From Flavipsychrobacter sp. (GTDB lineage Bacteria > Bacteroidota > Bacteroidia > Chitinophagales > Chitinophagaceae): a stretch of 64,000 bases of DNA. Under the pieces are notes generated by a model. The model was not told where the DNA came from. It ran no database searches and worked only from the letters and a program-made list of their open reading frames with translations. The first letter of the stretch is position 1. Each line of letters begins with the position of its first letter. Where the stretch lies: contig JARLGY010000064.1 in NCBI GenBank assembly GCA_031292525.1, positions 1 to 64,000 on the forward strand, read 5' to 3'. The translations under genes and the position numbers were made by a program. Of the stretch, positions 53,965 through 63,193 are shown in pieces.

Positions 53965-55143
53965 CTATTTAAACGCATTGATACCGGTAACATCCATGCC
54001 TGTTATTAACAGGTGTATATCGTGCGTCCCTTCATAAGTAACTACTGATTCCAGGTTCATCATGTGACGCATGATACTGAACTCACCGGTTATACCCATA
54101 CCACCCAATATCTGGCGGGCTTCTCGGGCTATCTTCAAGGCTACATCGCAGCTATTGCGTTTGGCCATAGATATTTGCGCAGGTGTCGCCCTGTCTTCGT
54201 CGCGCAATACGCCCAGTCTCCAGTTCAATAACTGACTTTTAGTGATCTCAGTGATCATCTCTGCCAGTTTCTTTTGTGTAAGCTGGAAGCCGGCGATTGG
54301 CCTGCCAAATTGCACACGTTGTTTACTGTAACGCAGAGCTGTGTCATAGCAATCCATAGCGCATCCCAACGCGCCCCATGCTATGCCATAGCGGGCACTG
54401 CTCAGGCAGCTTAAAGGACCTTTAAGACCCTTTACACCAGGCAATATATTTTCCTTAGGCACTTTCACATTATCAAATACAAGTTCTCCGGTAGCAGATG
54501 CCCTCAACGACCACTTGCCATGAGTTTCAGGTGTTGAGAACCCTTCCATTCCACGCTCTATAATCAAACCTTGTATCTCACCGGCTTCATTCTTAGCCCA
54601 TACTACTGCTATTTGTGCAAATGGGGCATTAGATATCCACATCTTAGCGCCATTCAATACCACATGGTCGCCGGCATCTTTAAAATTGCTAAGCATGCTG
54701 GATGGATCAGAACCATGATTGGGTTCTGTAAGTCCAAAACAGCCCATCCACTCTCCTGTAGCTAACTTAGGCAAGTACTTATGCTTCTGTTCTTCACTCC
54801 CGAATTTATAAATAGGATACATGACAAGAGACCCTTGCACCGATGCGGTAGAACGCACGCCAGAATCTCCGCGTTCCAGCTCCTGCATCATAATACCGTA
54901 AGAGGTATAGTCAAGCCCTGCCCCACCGTATTCTTGTGGTATAAAAGGTCCAAAACATCCCAATTCACCAAGTCCTTTTATAATATGGGTGGGGAATTTT
55001 GCATTTTGGGCATATTCTTCAATAATAGGGGAAATGTCTTTCTTAACATAAGCCCGTACTGAGTCGCGTATCATTTTTTGCTCCTCAGTGAGTAACTCAT
55101 CCACTAAATAATAATCCGGCTGCTGATAAAGATCTTTTTGCAT
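53965..55143 (-). CDS. Acyl-CoA dehydrogenase, glutaryl-CoA dehydrogenase-like
   Basis: 392 residues, full-length ACAD with N-terminal, beta and C-terminal domains. Catalytic Glu in VVTYEGTHDIHLLITG; FAD/substrate segment CFGLTEPNHGSDPSSM; C-terminal QFGRPIAGFQLTQKKLAEMI and QILGGMGITGEFSI. ERGDSGVRSTASVQGSLVMYPIY resembles glutaryl-CoA dehydrogenases, whose Arg in this segment binds the distal carboxylate. It would oxidatively decarboxylate glutaryl-CoA to crotonyl-CoA in lysine/tryptophan breakdown. A different acyl-CoA substrate cannot be excluded. No electron-transfer flavoprotein gene nearby. Confidence 0.88.
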   Translation of the reverse strand: MQKDLYQQPDYYLVDELLTEEQKMIRDSVRAYVKKDISPIIEEYAQNAKFPTHIIKGLGELGCFGPFIPQEYGGAGLDYTSYGIMMQELERGDSGVRSTASVQGSLVMYPIYKFGSEEQKHKYLPKLATGEWMGCFGLTEPNHGSDPSSMLSNFKDAGDHVVLNGAKMWISNAPFAQIAVVWAKNEAGEIQGLIIERGMEGFSTPETHGKWSLRASATGELVFDNVKVPKENILPGVKGLKGPLSCLSSARYGIAWGALGCAMDCYDTALRYSKQRVQFGRPIAGFQLTQKKLAEMITEITKSQLLNWRLGVLRDEDRATPAQISMAKRNSCDVALKIAREARQILGGMGITGEFSIMRHMMNLESVVTYEGTHDIHLLITGMDVTGINAFK

Positions 55144-55475
55144 ATTGTTAAAATTGGCAGAATTTGCCGCGCAAAGGTAGCATTTTTGACATATTGGTAT
55201 AATTTTGCCCCACCATTTCCGTTAATATAATTATAACCCCTGCGATAATAGAAAAAGAAATGGAGCAAGAGTGAAGCCAGTGGCTACGTTACACCATATT
55301 AACCCTGCTATAACAAAAATTTTGCGTTTTGTTTTAATTTGTGGAACGAGTTTTGTGCAAGTATGAATAAATAATATTTTCGAAACGAACAAACTTTTAA
55401 CCGCTTTTTTTCGTCTATATAAGGAAGGTTTTGCTAGAGAGATTTTTTGTTTACCGTTTATTAAAAATTTAAATT
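55144..55475. other. Divergent intergenic region upstream of rpoD
   Basis: 332 bases with the -7 box of the acyl-CoA dehydrogenase on one side and a long rpoD leader on the other. Short T- and A-runs occur, but no gene or clear regulatory fold. Confidence 0.45.
55172..55179 (-). promoter_or_regulatory. -7 box for the acyl-CoA dehydrogenase
   Basis: TACCTTTG on the minus strand fits TAnnTTTG; 28 nt before the ATG at 55143. Confidence 0.5.
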
Positions 55476-56333
55476 ATGAGGCAGTTAAAGATTGCCACCC
55501 AGATTACGAACCGTGATTCACAGGCCGTAGAAAAATACTTACAAGAAATAAGTAAAATTTCTATGATCACGCCTGAAGAAGAAACGACGCTTGCCCAAAA
55601 AATACACATGGGCGATCAGCGCGCACTTGAGAAATTGGTGAAAGCGAATTTGCGTTTCGTAGTATCTGTGGCTAAACAATACCAGCATCAGGGATTATCT
55701 CTGAGTGACTTGATCAATGAAGGTAACCTTGGCCTTATCAAAGCAGCACAGCGCTTTGATGAAACCAAAGGTTTTAAATTTATATCATACGCAGTTTGGT
55801 GGATACGCCAGTCTATTTTACAGGCATTGGCAGAACAGGGTCGTCTTGTACGCCTGCCACAAAATAAAATAGGCACGTATAATAAAGCCAACAAAGCATT
55901 CATATCTTTTGAACAAGAGAATGAACGCGAACCATCTACCGAGGAATTGGCAGAAATACTGGATATGAGCGAAACGGAAGTTACGAACATATTCACCAGC
56001 AACTCTCGTCACACATCGCTTGATGCACCAGTACACGAAGCTGAAGATGTAGCTATGGGCGATCTGCTGGAAGGAAGCAGCGATACCGATGAGGATGTAA
56101 TGAAAGATTCTCTAAGGCACGAAATACGCCGAATACTTAAATCTCTAAGCATTCGCGAAGCTGAAATACTAGCTGCTTATTTTGGCCTTGAAGGTGATCA
56201 CGGTCCTAGCATTGAAGAAATAGGCGAAAAATACGACCTGACTAAGGAACGTATCCGCCAGATAAAGGAACGTGCTATTAAACGTCTGCAAAAAGCACGT
56301 TATAGCAATGCGCTTAAAGTTTACCTGGGTTAA
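55476..56333 (+). CDS. rpoD: Primary sigma factor RpoD/SigA
   Basis: 285 residues, the short form typical of Bacteroidota, with no region 1.1 or large non-conserved insert. Region 1.2 (SQAVEKYLQEISKISMITPEEE), 2.1-2.4 (LVKANLRFVVSVAKQYQHQG, LSDLINEGNLGLIKAAQRFD, FISYAVWWIRQSILQALAEQ), region 3 and region 4.2 (SIEEIGEKYDLTKERIRQIK). Directs core RNA polymerase to housekeeping promoters, presumably the TAnnTTTG-type boxes seen across this window. Its own 5' region is 332 bp without an obvious matching box. A strong terminator follows. Confidence 0.96.
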   Translation: MRQLKIATQITNRDSQAVEKYLQEISKISMITPEEETTLAQKIHMGDQRALEKLVKANLRFVVSVAKQYQHQGLSLSDLINEGNLGLIKAAQRFDETKGFKFISYAVWWIRQSILQALAEQGRLVRLPQNKIGTYNKANKAFISFEQENEREPSTEELAEILDMSETEVTNIFTSNSRHTSLDAPVHEAEDVAMGDLLEGSSDTDEDVMKDSLRHEIRRILKSLSIREAEILAAYFGLEGDHGPSIEEIGEKYDLTKERIRQIKERAIKRLQKARYSNALKVYLG

Positions 56334-56354
56334 TACTCTGTATGATTTAGTAAT

Positions 56355-56390
56355 AAGGGCTGTGTCTTATGACATAGCCCTTTTCATTTT
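56355..56390. terminator. Terminator after rpoD
   Basis: 12-bp stem with one G·U (56355-56366 with 56371-56382), loop TTAT, then TTTTCATTTT. It also lies over the end of the convergent DUF2062 gene. Confidence 0.85.
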
Positions 56391-56843
56391 GATTTGATCA
56401 TATTTCATTTTCCTCCTGTAAAATAAAACACCTGTGCTTATAAAGTAGGTGGCAATTCCTGCCACAATAGCTAATACAGTGCCGCCTAGTATGAAGGATA
56501 TACCCTCTGTTCTCACATCACCCAACGTAATATGACGCCAGTCGTGTATTATCATTGGCCTGTTCATTAATAAATTACCGGTAAGTAAACTGGCCATCCA
56601 AAAAAGAGGAGTGAACGGAAGCATGCTTACATGCATAAAAATAAAAAACAGTGTTTTATTTAACCGGAACAACATCGCAAGTGGCATACCAATTATCAAC
56701 TGAAATCCCCACACCGGCAATATGCCCATAAAAATACCAAAAGCGATAGACCTAGATTTCACTTCAATACTTTGACCTGGGCACAAGCAAAGCTGCCATA
56801 GTTTATCTAAACTTATACTTTTACTAAAATGGGTTATAGCCAT
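56367..56843 (-). CDS. DUF2062 membrane protein
   Basis: 158 residues. Typical DUF2062 pattern: an N-terminal amphipathic helix, then FGIFMGILPVWGFQLIIGMPLAMLFRLN, the PFTPLFWMASLLTGN segment, and a last membrane helix (FILGGTVLAIVAGIATYFI) followed by a basic tail. Two to three membrane segments. Function unknown; members sometimes occur beside cell-envelope genes, but here the neighbours are rpoD and ferritin. Convergent with rpoD. Confidence 0.82.
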   Translation of the reverse strand: MAITHFSKSISLDKLWQLCLCPGQSIEVKSRSIAFGIFMGILPVWGFQLIIGMPLAMLFRLNKTLFFIFMHVSMLPFTPLFWMASLLTGNLLMNRPMIIHDWRHITLGDVRTEGISFILGGTVLAIVAGIATYFISTGVLFYRRKMKYDQIKMKRAMS

Positions 56844-56908
56844 AGAAAATTGTTACTTGTACACGCACTATCTTGAACAACGCAAAGTATTTAACTACAA
56901 CAAGTTAA

Positions 56909-56935
56909 CAAAAAAAGCCGACTCTAAAGTCGGCT
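56909..56935 (-). terminator. Terminator of the ferritin gene
   Basis: Minus-strand stem AGCCGACT/AGTCGGCT (56916-56923 with 56928-56935), 4-nt loop, then a run of U. It lies 27 nt after the ferritin stop. Confidence 0.85.
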
Positions 56936-56961
56936 AGGTAAATTTTATCAAAGAAAAAAAA

Positions 56962-57513
56962 TTACGGATTATCTGTTGTTGCATCCTGGGCCAACCTGGC
57001 ATCATCTGGGGTATTACCCAAATCCCTATCCAATGAATATAAAACACTATCCTTGGCATTAGCACCGCCAGCTATCTTTATTTTGTCCAGCAGGTTCATG
57101 GCAAGAGTTTCTTCTTCAGCCTGTTCTTTTACAAACCATTGCATAAAATTCCAGGTAGCCCAGTCTTTCTGTTCAAAACTTAGCTCCACAACTCTATATA
57201 TAGCTTCGGTATTATCTACTTCTTGTTTAAATACTTTTTCAAAACAATCATTAACATTCGTAGGATCACTATCTGGAGCGGGTATAGCAGTTATATATGC
57301 TCTAGCACCACGCTCCTGTATATATTCCAGGAATTTCATCATATGGTTTCGCTCTTCATTTGCATGGCGATATAAGAAGTTAGCTATCCCATCATACCCC
57401 TGGTCGTCTGCCCATGTAGCATAAGACAAATAAATTTGGGAAGCAAGTGCTTCCTTAGTCATTTGGTCATTGAGTGCTTTTGCCATTTTTTCAGATAGCC
57501 TGTTGGTATTCAT
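56962..57513 (-). CDS. ftnA: Ferritin
   Basis: 183 residues. A 24-mer iron-storage protein with ferroxidase ligands: Glu17-region (LNDQMTKEALASQIYLSY), ANEERNHMMKFLEYI (Glu-x2-His) and the later EVDNTEAIYRVVELSF, KEQAEEETLAMNLLDKI. The prokaryotic FtnA type, without haem-binding Met of bacterioferritin. The C-terminal tail (~160-183, LGNTPDDARLAQDATTDNP) is slightly extended and acidic. Second iron-storage gene in the window besides dps. Confidence 0.94.
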   Translation of the reverse strand: MNTNRLSEKMAKALNDQMTKEALASQIYLSYATWADDQGYDGIANFLYRHANEERNHMMKFLEYIQERGARAYITAIPAPDSDPTNVNDCFEKVFKQEVDNTEAIYRVVELSFEQKDWATWNFMQWFVKEQAEEETLAMNLLDKIKIAGGANAKDSVLYSLDRDLGNTPDDARLAQDATTDNP

Positions 57514-57613
57514 AAAGTGTATATTTAATGTTGCAAACTATAGCATATTAAAGCCGTGCCAGCAAAACATTTGGAAGCCTGATTAATTTTATCGATAAAT
57601 CTTTTTATGAGTT

Positions 57614-57621
57614 TAAATTTG
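57614..57621 (+). promoter_or_regulatory. -7 box for the lipoprotein-hutI unit
   Basis: TAAATTTG fits TAnnTTTG. It lies between the possible starts at 57607 and 57649, so only the latter can be used from this promoter. Confidence 0.45.
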
Positions 57622-57648
57622 CTTCTCCATTTAATCCAATATTTAGCA

Positions 57649-58077
57649 ATGAACAGACACACACTAGTCAAGCTACCCATAATAGCTCTCTTATTCGCAG
57701 CTATATTAGCAGGCTGTAGTACGGATAAGAACTACCTACAGAAGATAGTAGGCTCTTGGGTGGTCGATTCAGTGCGCTTGGTTGCTCCTGGAGTACCTGA
57801 CAGCCTGTCTCACAAAAATGACTCAAAAGGGCAAAAATGGAATTTTAAGAATGACGGAACATTTGCGGTTAGCTTGAATAGCAATAACCCTAATACTGGC
57901 ACTTATTCCATCAACAATGTTGATACAAATTATTTCCTGTATTTAGACAACGGTAGCGCTGATATAAAAAATAAAGCCCGGATAGTAATGCAGATACAAA
58001 ACATTACTACAAAAAACCTGACACTTGTTGCAGACCGCGGACCAGCCAATTTCACATTCTACCTTACAAAATATTAA
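57649..58077 (+). CDS. Lipocalin-like putative lipoprotein
   Basis: 142 residues from the ATG at 57649; an upstream ATG at 57607 precedes the -7 box. Signal sequence with lipobox ALLFAAILAGC (Cys22), then a small beta-barrel-like sequence: IVGSWVVDSVRLV, GQKWNFKNDGTFAVSL, GTYSINNVDTNYFLYL, NFTFYLTKY. The pattern of a short lipocalin-like domain common in Bacteroidota lipoproteins. Ligand unknown. Its stop abuts the hutI start, so the two are cotranscribed, though no functional link is evident. Confidence 0.72.
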   Translation: MNRHTLVKLPIIALLFAAILAGCSTDKNYLQKIVGSWVVDSVRLVAPGVPDSLSHKNDSKGQKWNFKNDGTFAVSLNSNNPNTGTYSINNVDTNYFLYLDNGSADIKNKARIVMQIQNITTKNLTLVADRGPANFTFYLTKY

Positions 58078-59319
58078 ATGCGCCTCTTACTCAATAATAT
58101 ATACAGTCTTTTCCAGACCGAAGATACACCGACCACAAAAGCCAAGGTTTACGGGAAGGATATGGCCAGCCTGCCTTTTATTACCAATGCATGGCTTTTA
58201 ATAGAAGATGATAAAATACACAGCTTTGGTAAAATGGAGGATCAACAGCCCAACCATGCAGACGAAGTAATAGAATGCACCGGGCAAAGTGTTCTACCTG
58301 CATGGTGCGATTCCCATACGCACCTGGTATTTGCTGCGCCTCGCGACGGCGAGTTTGTGGATAGAATAAAAGGCCTTAGCTATGAAGAAATAGCACAACG
58401 TGGAGGAGGCATACTCAACTCTGCACGCAAGCTGAATGAAACACCTGAAGAAATATTATATGAACAGGCATTGCATCGGCTAAGCACGGTAATTGCTACA
58501 GGCACTGGCGGCATAGAAATAAAAAGCGGCTATGGGCTTAACCTGGAGGGAGAGCTAAAAATGCTACGGGTTATACGCAAACTGAAAGAAAATTCACCTG
58601 TCACAATAAAATCAACTTTTTTAGCCGCTCATGCCTATCCAATTGAATATCAAAACAATAGAACTGCATACCTCGAGTTAATTATCAAAAAAATATTGCC
58701 CATTGTATCTGGTGAAGGTCTTGCAGACTATATGGACGTATTTTGTGAAAAAGGCTTTTTTGACACGGATGCTACAGCGCAATTACTGGAAGCTGGATGG
58801 AAATATGGATTAAAACCCAAAATACATGCTAATCAACTACACTATTCAGGCGGGGTACAAATAGGAGTTAAACACAATGCAATAAGTGTGGATCACCTGG
58901 AATGCGTAGGTGATGAAGAAATCGACACACTCAAAGGTTCAAATACAATCCCAACACTATTACCGGGAGCAGCCTTTTTCTTGGGAATGCATTACCAGCC
59001 TGCGCGTAAAATGATAGATGCTGGATTGCCAGTATGCTTGGCTACGGATTACAATCCTGGATCTTGCCCGTCAGGTAATATTCCGTTGTTATTATCTATT
59101 GCTTGTACCCAGTTAAAGATGACTCCTGAAGAGGCTGTAAACGCCGTAACCGTCAATGGAGCAGCAGCTATGGAACTACAAAACGACCTGGGAACAATAA
59201 AAGCAGGAAAAAAGGCCAACCTGATAATTACTCAAAAAATACCCTCTTTAGCCTATATTCCGTACGATTATGGCAATAATCCTGTTCAAAAAATGATTTT
59301 GGAGGGCAAAATCGTTTAA
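58078..59319 (+). CDS. hutI: Imidazolonepropionase
   Basis: 413 residues, amidohydrolase family. Hydrolyses imidazolone-5-propionate to N-formimino-L-glutamate in histidine degradation. Metal and catalytic residues: WCDSHTHLVFAAPRDGEF (HxH), FLAAHAYP, KIHANQLHYSGG, and Asp in ATDYNPGSCPSGN. Substrate-binding IKSGYGLNLEGELKML is diagnostic. C-terminal beta-sandwich KAGKKANLIITQ. The other hut genes (hutH, hutU) are not in the window. ATG directly follows the lipoprotein stop. Confidence 0.95.
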   Translation: MRLLLNNIYSLFQTEDTPTTKAKVYGKDMASLPFITNAWLLIEDDKIHSFGKMEDQQPNHADEVIECTGQSVLPAWCDSHTHLVFAAPRDGEFVDRIKGLSYEEIAQRGGGILNSARKLNETPEEILYEQALHRLSTVIATGTGGIEIKSGYGLNLEGELKMLRVIRKLKENSPVTIKSTFLAAHAYPIEYQNNRTAYLELIIKKILPIVSGEGLADYMDVFCEKGFFDTDATAQLLEAGWKYGLKPKIHANQLHYSGGVQIGVKHNAISVDHLECVGDEEIDTLKGSNTIPTLLPGAAFFLGMHYQPARKMIDAGLPVCLATDYNPGSCPSGNIPLLLSIACTQLKMTPEEAVNAVTVNGAAAMELQNDLGTIKAGKKANLIITQKIPSLAYIPYDYGNNPVQKMILEGKIV

Positions 59320-59350
59320 ATCTATTATTTCTGTTTTTGCCTTTAATGAT

Positions 59351-59358
59351 TACTTTTG
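59351..59358 (+). promoter_or_regulatory. -7 box for efp-accB
   Basis: TACTTTTG fits TAnnTTTG; 23 nt before the efp ATG. Confidence 0.5.
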
Positions 59359-59381
59359 CTGTCCGTACAAAAAAACAATAA

Positions 59382-59948
59382 ATGGCTAATACAGCAGATA
59401 TGCGTAATGGTTTGATCCTGAAACTGGATGGCAGCCTTTACTCAGTAGTAGAATTTGGACAAAACAAAACAGCCCGTGCCGCAGCAAAAGTATGGGCTAA
59501 GTTAAAAGGGGTAGATAATAATCGCTCTATTGAACACACCTGGAATTCTGGTGATACCATATTCCCGGTACGTGTAGAACGTCGCCCTTACCAGTTCTTA
59601 TACAAAGATGAGAGCGGTTTTAACCTCATGGACGTGAGTACGTTTGAACAGATAGTAATGAGCGAAAGCATGGTGGACCGTGCTGACCTGTACAAAGATG
59701 GCCAGGAATGTTTTGTAGTAGTAAATACAGAAACCGAAACCCCGATGGGTGTTGAACTACCACCAAACGTAAACCTACGCGTTACTTATTCTGAGCCCGG
59801 CCTACGTGGCGATACCGCAACACGTGCACTTAAAGCCGCTACCGTAGAAACTGGCGCTACCATTATGGTTCCGTTGTTTGTTGATACAGATGAATTGATA
59901 AAAGTAGATAGCAAAACAGGCGCTTATATTGAGCGCGTAAAGGAATAA
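59382..59948 (+). CDS. efp: Elongation factor P with non-canonical tip loop
   Basis: 188 residues, three OB-like domains. Rescues ribosomes stalled at polyproline. Domains II-III are orthodox (ETPMGVELPPNVNLRVTYSE, GLRGDTATRALKAATVETGA, IKVDSKTGAYIERVKE). In domain I the usual KPGKG tip is replaced: EFGQNKTARAAAKVWAKLKG, two residues longer, without PG. The tip may be Lys (NKT) or Arg (TAR); the R-A-A-A context is closer to Arg-type EF-Ps. No modification enzyme gene is nearby. Followed by accB after 32 nt. Confidence 0.92.
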   Translation: MANTADMRNGLILKLDGSLYSVVEFGQNKTARAAAKVWAKLKGVDNNRSIEHTWNSGDTIFPVRVERRPYQFLYKDESGFNLMDVSTFEQIVMSESMVDRADLYKDGQECFVVVNTETETPMGVELPPNVNLRVTYSEPGLRGDTATRALKAATVETGATIMVPLFVDTDELIKVDSKTGAYIERVKE

Positions 59949-59980
59949 GGGTGCTTATTTATTAACCTAAAATATTCATT

Positions 59981-60469
59981 ATGGAGTATAAACAGATACA
60001 AGAACTGATAAAGGTCATCAACAAATCTAACATCAGTGAGCTTACAATTGAGGAAGGTGATTTTAAAATTACCATTAAGCAAGCCCAGACTGAAACACAT
60101 TACGTGATGCCGTCACAACAGCCACAGTTGATGGCTCCTGCCGTACCACAGGCAATAGCAGCAGCTGCACCTGCTGCCTCAACTACTGCAGGTGCACCTG
60201 CACCAGCAGCTGCACCTGCTAACGATAAGCAAGTGATCATAAAATCTCCTATGATAGGTACCTTCTATCGCAGCCCAACACCCGAAAAGCCTGTATTTGT
60301 AAATGTAGGCGACGAAATAAGCGTTGGACAGGTATTGTGCATAGTAGAAGCTATGAAATTATTTAACGAAATAGAAAGCGAAATTAAAGGCAAGATCATT
60401 AAAGTACTTATTGACGATGCTTCTCCTGTAGAATACGATCAACCGCTTTTCCTGGTGGAGATTGCGTAA
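59981..60469 (+). CDS. accB: Acetyl-CoA carboxylase biotin carboxyl carrier protein
   Basis: 162 residues. N-terminal helix-rich assembly part (MEYKQIQELIKVINKSNISE), a flexible Ala/Pro linker (~50-80), and a biotinyl domain (~82-162) with IKSPMIGTFYRSPTPEKP and the biotin-accepting K126 in VEAMKLFNEIE. Carries CO2-biotin for malonyl-CoA synthesis. In an operon with efp; accC lies 203 nt downstream beyond a hairpin. Confidence 0.95.
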   Translation: MEYKQIQELIKVINKSNISELTIEEGDFKITIKQAQTETHYVMPSQQPQLMAPAVPQAIAAAAPAASTTAGAPAPAAAPANDKQVIIKSPMIGTFYRSPTPEKPVFVNVGDEISVGQVLCIVEAMKLFNEIESEIKGKIIKVLIDDASPVEYDQPLFLVEIA

Positions 60470-60478
60470 ATTATCGAT

Positions 60479-60548
60479 GGCTCAATAAACTCAATGGTAC
60501 AAATATCATAATAATGATGTTGACCGCCGTTGGTTATTGAGCCTTTTT
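60479..60548 (+). terminator. Long-loop hairpin with U-tract between accB and accC
   Basis: Perfect 10-bp stem GGCTCAATAA/TTATTGAGCC (60479-60488 with 60534-60543) enclosing a 45-nt loop that contains a smaller hairpin (ATCAT/ATGAT), then five U. A terminator or attenuator. Confidence 0.65.
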
Positions 60549-60672
60549 ATTTAAGTATGTTACCGTCATTTACAGAATTTAATACAATAAATTATATATA
60601 GCTAAAACATTTCAAAGTGACCATCGGAAGTTACCACATAACATTGCGGAAACGCCGAGCAATTTTATAAAG

Positions 60673-62010
60673 ATGTTTAGAAAAATATTGATTGCCAACC
60701 GCGGTGAAATTGCGTTGCGCATAATACGCACTTGCAGGGAAATGGGCATAAAAACAGTTGCAGTATATTCTACCGCCGATAAGGACAGTCTTCACGTTCG
60801 TTTTGCTGATGAAGCTGTTTGCATTGGTAAACCCCAGAGCAGCGACTCTTACTTGAATATACCACACATAATGGCAGCGGCAGAGATAACTAATGCCGAC
60901 GCTATACACCCTGGTTATGGCTTCCTGGCTGAAAATGCAAATTTTGCCGAAATATGTGCCCAGTATAACATCAAGTTTATTGGCCCTACACCAGCAATGA
61001 TAAGGGCTATGGGCGATAAGATGACCGCCAAGGAAACCATGATACGCGCGAAAGTGCCAGTAATACCAGGTTCTGAAGGATTGCTGGAAAGTGTTGCCGA
61101 AGCTAAAAGCATAGCCAGGGATATGGGGTACCCAATAATACTGAAAGCTACTGCAGGTGGTGGAGGTAAGGGTATGCGTGTAGTTTGGGAAGAAAGCGAA
61201 ATAGAACGCGCTTACGACCAGGCAAAGGCTGAGGCCGGTGCATCATTTAAAAATGATGGCATATACATGGAGAAATTTGTTGAAGAACCACGCCACATAG
61301 AAATACAGGTAGCAGGCGACCAGTTTGGCACTGTATGTCATCTTAGTGAGCGCGATTGTTCTATACAAAGACGCCACCAGAAGCTGGTTGAAGAATCACC
61401 TTCTCCATTTATGACACCTGAACTGCGCCACCGCATGGGTGAAGCCGCCATCAAAGCTGCATCAGCTATCAACTATGAGAGTGTGGGTACTGTTGAATTC
61501 CTCGTAGATAAGCACCGCAACTTCTACTTCATGGAAATGAATACCCGTATCCAGGTGGAACATGGTGTAACTGAAGAGGTGATCAGCTATGACTTGGTTA
61601 AGGAACAAATAAAGATTGCAGCGGGGGTGCCTATAAGTGGTCGTAATTACGAACCCGTAATGCATGCCATAGAGTGCCGGATAAATGCTGAAGATCCATA
61701 TAACGACTTCCGACCAAGCCCGGGTAAGATAACAGTATTGCATACACCCGGTGGTCACGGTGTGCGTATAGATTCGCATATCTACGCTGGTTATACCATA
61801 CCACCCTACTACGATTCTATGATTGCTAAGATCATTACCGTAGCACAAACAAGAGAAGAGGCCATAAACACAATGGAACGTGCATTAAGCGAATATGTGA
61901 TAGAAGGTGTAAAAACAACCATTCCTTTCCATATACAACTGATGAAGAATGAAGAATTCAGGAAAGGTAATTTCACCACTAAGTTTATAGAGAGTTTTAA
62001 ATTGGTTTAA
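60673..62010 (+). CDS. accC: Acetyl-CoA carboxylase biotin carboxylase subunit
   Basis: 445 residues, full length. ATP-dependent carboxylation of biotin on AccB. Motifs: [39 protein letters not shown]-grasp loop [50 protein letters not shown] (catalytic and metal ligands), and [16 protein letters not shown]. The carboxyltransferase subunits are not in the window. Confidence 0.96.
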   Translation: MFRKILIANRGEIALRIIRTCREMGIKTVAVYSTADKDSLHVRFADEAVCIGKPQSSDSYLNIPHIMAAAEITNADAIHPGYGFLAENANFAEICAQYNIKFIGPTPAMIRAMGDKMTAKETMIRAKVPVIPGSEGLLESVAEAKSIARDMGYPIILKATAGGGGKGMRVVWEESEIERAYDQAKAEAGASFKNDGIYMEKFVEEPRHIEIQVAGDQFGTVCHLSERDCSIQRRHQKLVEESPSPFMTPELRHRMGEAAIKAASAINYESVGTVEFLVDKHRNFYFMEMNTRIQVEHGVTEEVISYDLVKEQIKIAAGVPISGRNYEPVMHAIECRINAEDPYNDFRPSPGKITVLHTPGGHGVRIDSHIYAGYTIPPYYDSMIAKIITVAQTREEAINTMERALSEYVIEGVKTTIPFHIQLMKNEEFRKGNFTTKFIESFKLV

Positions 62011-62081
62011 TTTAATAAGCACACTTGATTATTAAATTATCAATAACCATCGAACACTTAGTGAAATGCAACAATAAATAT

Positions 62082-62089
62082 TAATTTCG
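62082..62089 (+). promoter_or_regulatory. Variant -7 box for rfbB
   Basis: TAATTTCG, one base from TAnnTTTG, only 4 nt before the rfbB ATG, which would give an essentially leaderless mRNA. Confidence 0.35.
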
Positions 62090-62093
62090 CCCT

Positions 62094-63146
62094 ATGGGAA
62101 AAAAAATCTTGATCACAGGTGGTGCAGGCTTTATAGGCTCGCATGTTGTTCGTCTGTTTGTACAAAAATATCCTGACTACCACATCTATAACCTAGATGC
62201 CCTTACATATGCTGGCAACCTTGAAAACCTGGCAGATATTGAAGACGCCCCTAACTATACCTTCATAAAAGAAGATATTAATGATGGTGTAACAATAAAT
62301 GAATTGTTTGTAAAACACCATTTTGATGGAGTGATACACTTAGCTGCAGAAAGCCATGTTGATCGTTCTATTACTGACCCCAATGCGTTCATACAAACAA
62401 ATGTAATGGGTACAGCTAACTTGCTGAATGCAGCACGCAGCTTGTGGAAAAGCAATGAAGAAGGAAAGCGATTTCACCATGTTTCAACCGACGAAGTTTT
62501 TGGTTCATTAGGCGACGAAGGCTTTTTCCTGGAAACAACTTCATACGATCCGCAATCTCCATACTCTGCTTCTAAGGCAGCGTCCGATCATTTAGTACGT
62601 GCCTATGGCAATACTTATCATTTGCCGTTCGTTATCACCAACTGCTCTAACAATTATGGTCCGAATCATTTTCCAGAGAAGTTGATACCTCTATTCATCA
62701 ACAATATTTGCAACAACAAACCTTTGCCTGTATATGGCGATGGTAAGTACACACGCGACTGGCTGTATGTTATAGACCATGCAAGAGCTATAGACATAGT
62801 ATTCCACAATGGAAGGAATGGCGAAAGCTATAATATAGGCGGCTTTAACGAGTGGCAAAATATAGAATTGGTAAAACTACTGTGCAAAGAAATGGATGAG
62901 AAACTAGGTAGGGAGCCTGGCACATCAGAAAAGCTCATCAGCTATATTAAAGACCGGCCAGGTCATGATCGTCGTTACGCTATTGATGCTAACAAGATCA
63001 ATAAAGAACTAGGCTGGTATCCATCCGTAACATTTGAGGAAGGCTTAAGTAAAACAATAGACTGGTACCTGAACAATGAAGAATGGCTGAACCATGTTAC
63101 CAGTGGTGATTATCAAAAATACTATAACAACCAGTACGCGGGATAG
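62094..63146 (+). CDS. rfbB: dTDP-glucose 4,6-dehydratase
   Basis: 350 residues, extended SDR. Makes dTDP-4-keto-6-deoxyglucose, the branch point to dTDP-rhamnose and other surface sugars. NAD-binding [15 protein letters not shown]; catalytic [13 protein letters not shown] (Thr-Asp-Glu) and [16 protein letters not shown] (Tyr-x3-Lys). [20 protein letters not shown] is diagnostic for RmlB, as is [15 protein letters not shown]. First gene of a dTDP-sugar locus with rfbA 47 nt downstream. Confidence 0.96.
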   Translation: MGKKILITGGAGFIGSHVVRLFVQKYPDYHIYNLDALTYAGNLENLADIEDAPNYTFIKEDINDGVTINELFVKHHFDGVIHLAAESHVDRSITDPNAFIQTNVMGTANLLNAARSLWKSNEEGKRFHHVSTDEVFGSLGDEGFFLETTSYDPQSPYSASKAASDHLVRAYGNTYHLPFVITNCSNNYGPNHFPEKLIPLFINNICNNKPLPVYGDGKYTRDWLYVIDHARAIDIVFHNGRNGESYNIGGFNEWQNIELVKLLCKEMDEKLGREPGTSEKLISYIKDRPGHDRRYAIDANKINKELGWYPSVTFEEGLSKTIDWYLNNEEWLNHVTSGDYQKYYNNQYAG

Positions 63147-63193
63147 TAGCAACCAAGAATAACTTATTCATACTATCCACTAACTACTTAAAC

